Shown: piece by piece, positions 62,309-64,000 of the stretch | How positions within the stretch are numbered: the first letter of the stretch is position 1 | Layout: every line of letters begins with the position of its first letter | Assembly (NCBI RefSeq): GCF_016863295.1 | Contig: NZ_BOOP01000008.1 | Coordinates: 1-64,000, forward strand | DNA: 64,000 nt | Reading direction: 5' to 3' | From: Planotetraspora phitsanulokensis | GTDB taxonomy: Bacteria > Actinomycetota > Actinomycetes > Streptosporangiales > Streptosporangiaceae | Translations under genes and position numbers: made by a program | The notes under the pieces: model-generated | The model's input: the letters and a program-made list of their open reading frames with translations, nothing else | The model's database searches: none | What the model was told of the DNA's origin: nothing

Positions 62309-64000
62309 TCAGACTCCCACCCAGTTGATGTCTTGGACCGCCTTCCAGCAGTCGACCTTCTTGCACCACTCGGTGACGTTGCCGGATCCAGGGGCGTCGA
62401 GCAGAACGTTGCGCACCAGTCCGCTGAGGGTGGCGACCGACCGGAGCGTCTCCGGAGCCAGTCCCTGTGCCCGCCAGATGCCGCTCAGAGTGGCCTCCAC
62501 GTTGATCTCTTGGACTAGGCGCGCAATGGTGTAGGTGGTGACGTTGGCGAGATAGCCTGCACCCGGGTTAAGGCGCATAATTTCCTTCCGCGCCTGAGAG
62601 AAGAAGATTGCCTTCGCCACGAGCTCGCGGAAGTACTGGTCGTCGGGGAGGCCGTCCCGCCCGGCGATGACATTCATCGTCCACTCGTGAAAGCACTTTT
62701 GAGCGCCGAGGCTGACGGTGTGCGGCTCCTGCTGGAACGTCATGTCGTACTTCGCGGCATCGGTCTTTGTGAACTTCTGGAGCCGAGGGTTTTCCTTGTC
62801 GAAGGCCTTCTGCTGTGCCCGCGGCAGTCGCGCACGATCGACCTGGTACTGTCCACGCACCCGCTCGTAGAACCAGTGACTCTCATGCTGGGCTCCGTCG
62901 CTTGCGGGTGCCCACAGTCTGCGGGAAAGACGCTCCAGCTCCACGTGGAACGGGCTGTTGGACTCGAAATCCGCCTCGTTGATGGTGTTCTGGGAGTTGG
63001 CGTAGAGGGAGATCTTGGGCACCAGCTCGTCGAGCAGTTCAGGCTCAACCACCGTGATCTTTGCGGGAACCTGGATCATGCTCAGGTCGGCATCGTCACG
63101 CCTGGCCGCGTGGTGGAGCGAGGCCGTCGTCTGTCCACCGTTGACGATCTGGACGTCGTGAAGTTGCGTGAGGGCGTCACCTGACTGGGTGAGCGTGGCG
63201 CCGGTGGCGGTCACCGAAATCCCGTTGTTGTAGGCCAGGAAGCGACCTGGGGCCGTTTTGATGGTGTCGTTGAGGCCCTTGTTGACCTTGCCGCGGGCTT
63301 GGAGGAAGGCGCGGATGTTCCGCTGCAGAAGCTTGGCGCCGTGTTCTTCGTACATGTCGGCAAGCAGTTGGCCGGGAATGATCGCCAGGAAGCAGCGGTG
63401 ATCATTGTCGGTGCCGGTGGCAGGGAGGCATGGAAGGGGACCACCCAGTGCATCGAAGTCGATGGTGATCGGCTCTTCGTGCCGTCCTGAGGTGGCCAGC
63501 TTGCGGAGCCGCTCAATGTCCCAGACATGCTGGACCACGGGGATGTCGCCGAGGCTCTCCTCGGGAAGGCCGGTCAGAGTCGTGCGCCCGTCGGTGAAGA
63601 GGAAGATTCTGATCTTGCCGAACTCGGGCCAGTTTGCGTGGATGGTCTGTGCCATGTCGAACTCGGGAGTGGACTCCTCCATCTGGAGGTGGTAGCCGTC
63701 CGAGCAGCTTGCCGCGAAGTTCAGTGCCCATTTCAACCGCTTGAGCACCTGGTCGCGGGGGAGGGTCTGCCCGGAGTTGCCGTAGTTCGCAACGACGAGG
63801 TCCAAGACGCGCCCATCGTCGCTGATGTAGTAGCCGGCGACCTCCATGCGACTTCTGCCCAATGGGGCAACGAAGTAGCAGATCCGCAGGTCCTCCAGAG
63901 CCCCATCCTCTACGAGGTACTCCTGGACTACCTGGACGAAGACGTCGCGCCTGAGCCAGCCGGAATCATGCCCCAGCCGCTCTTCGACGGCCTGTTCAAG
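62309..64000 (-). CDS. AIPR (abortive infection phage resistance) protein, cut by the window edge
   Basis: At least 563 residues; the frame stays open to base 64000 (LEQAVEERLGHDSGWLRRDV... upstream of the first internal Met), so the true start is outside. The AIPR core is clear: GRFLAYNNGISVTATGATLT, VQIVNGGQTTASLHHAARR, KISLYANSQNTINEADFESN and SPFHVELERLSRRLW, followed by PRAQQKAFDKENPR. AIPR proteins occur in AbiG/Abi-type exclusion and in MORC-type restriction clusters beside cytosine methylases and Vsr-like nucleases. Here it leads an operon with a C5-MTase fusion and probably an HNH nuclease. Biochemical activity of the family is unsettled; a DNA-recognition or nuclease-accessory role is inferred. 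Confidence 0.85.
   Translation of the reverse strand, partial: LEQAVEERLGHDSGWLRRDVFVQVVQEYLVEDGALEDLRICYFVAPLGRSRMEVAGYYISDDGRVLDLVVANYGNSGQTLPRDQVLKRLKWALNFAASCSDGYHLQMEESTPEFDMAQTIHANWPEFGKIRIFLFTDGRTTLTGLPEESLGDIPVVQHVWDIERLRKLATSGRHEEPITIDFDALGGPLPCLPATGTDNDHRCFLAIIPGQLLADMYEEHGAKLLQRNIRAFLQARGKVNKGLNDTIKTAPGRFLAYNNGISVTATGATLTQSGDALTQLHDVQIVNGGQTTASLHHAARRDDADLSMIQVPAKITVVEPELLDELVPKISLYANSQNTINEADFESNSPFHVELERLSRRLWAPASDGAQHESHWFYERVRGQYQVDRARLPRAQQKAFDKENPRLQKFTKTDAAKYDMTFQQEPHTVSLGAQKCFHEWTMNVIAGRDGLPDDQYFRELVAKAIFFSQARKEIMRLNPGAGYLANVTTYTIARLVQEINVEATLSGIWRAQGLAPETLRSVATLSGLVRNVLLDAPGSGNVTEWCKKVDCWKAVQDINWVGV

Noticed and set aside
1-64000. CRISPR array or cas genes
   Set aside because: No regularly spaced direct repeats and no Cas-like proteins were seen.
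1-64000. Prophage
   Set aside because: No capsid, portal, tail, terminase or lysis genes; only an integrase relic.

Overview
The window is high-GC actinobacterial DNA. Supporting signs are GTG/TTG starts, a group-1-like sigma-70 module, an Lsr2-like C-terminal domain, and many actinobacterial-type helicase, methyltransferase and Vsr families. The genus cannot be fixed from the sequence. Almost every gene is a nucleic-acid-directed or signalling protein of the kind found in anti-phage defence islands. No ribosomal, metabolic or phage structural genes were seen.

Left edge (1-2.6 kb). A broken tyrosine-integrase C-terminus (1-184) and a 3'-truncated HAD hydrolase lie left of an isolated 3' half of a tRNA-Arg(CCT) gene (1983-2055). 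The 5' half of that tRNA is degenerate, as expected for one attachment site of an island integrated into a tRNA gene. By the polarity of the tRNA half, the island would lie to its right, so the rest of the window may be integrated DNA.

2.2-14.4 kb. A small membrane protein is followed by a sigma-like factor translationally linked to a 663-residue protein of unknown function, whose 3' end is cut by an ISL3-family remnant. Next is a minus-strand operon (14.4 to 6.7 kb): a 1507-residue SF1 helicase with a Vsr/DUF559-like nuclease tail, a HEPN/AbiJ-like protein and a SNF2 helicase.

14.9-25.4 kb. A lower-GC patchwork: a membrane-anchored protein, a DUF2075 (Schlafen-like) helicase with a PD-(D/E)XK front end, and a MazG-like pyrophosphohydrolase. 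It also holds a Pycsar pair (two-helix effector plus a class III nucleotide cyclase carrying a nudix-like C-terminal domain) and a truncated second mazG. Then comes a 1162-residue protein joining a complete sigma-70 module to repeated domains and an Lsr2-like C-terminus.

25.5-54.3 kb. The core is a composite DISARM-like locus. It has a drmA-drmB-SF1 helicase operon; a convergent five-gene operon (XRE-GHKL ATPase, two unknown proteins, a 5-cytosine methyltransferase homologue lacking the catalytic cysteine, and an intact one); and a divergent five-gene operon (GHKL-SF2 helicase fusion, UvrD helicase, second drmA, second drmB, RelE-like-UvrD fusion). A Ser/Thr kinase fused to an FtsK-like domain without a Walker A lysine closes the block. 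No drmC (phospholipase D) gene was seen.

54.5-64 kb. A Vsr/MORC/AIPR-type restriction block: Vsr endonuclease, a cytosine methyltransferase fused to an endonuclease III-like iron-sulphur domain, a MORC-like GHKL ATPase, an EVE-like zinc-ribbon HNH nuclease, a second methyltransferase-EndoIII-like fusion and an AIPR protein cut by the window edge. Together the genes appear to mark host DNA by 5mC methylation, recognise or remodel foreign DNA with ATPases and helicases, cleave it, or trigger abortive responses (Pycsar, HEPN, kinase). That integrated picture is inference from families and gene order.
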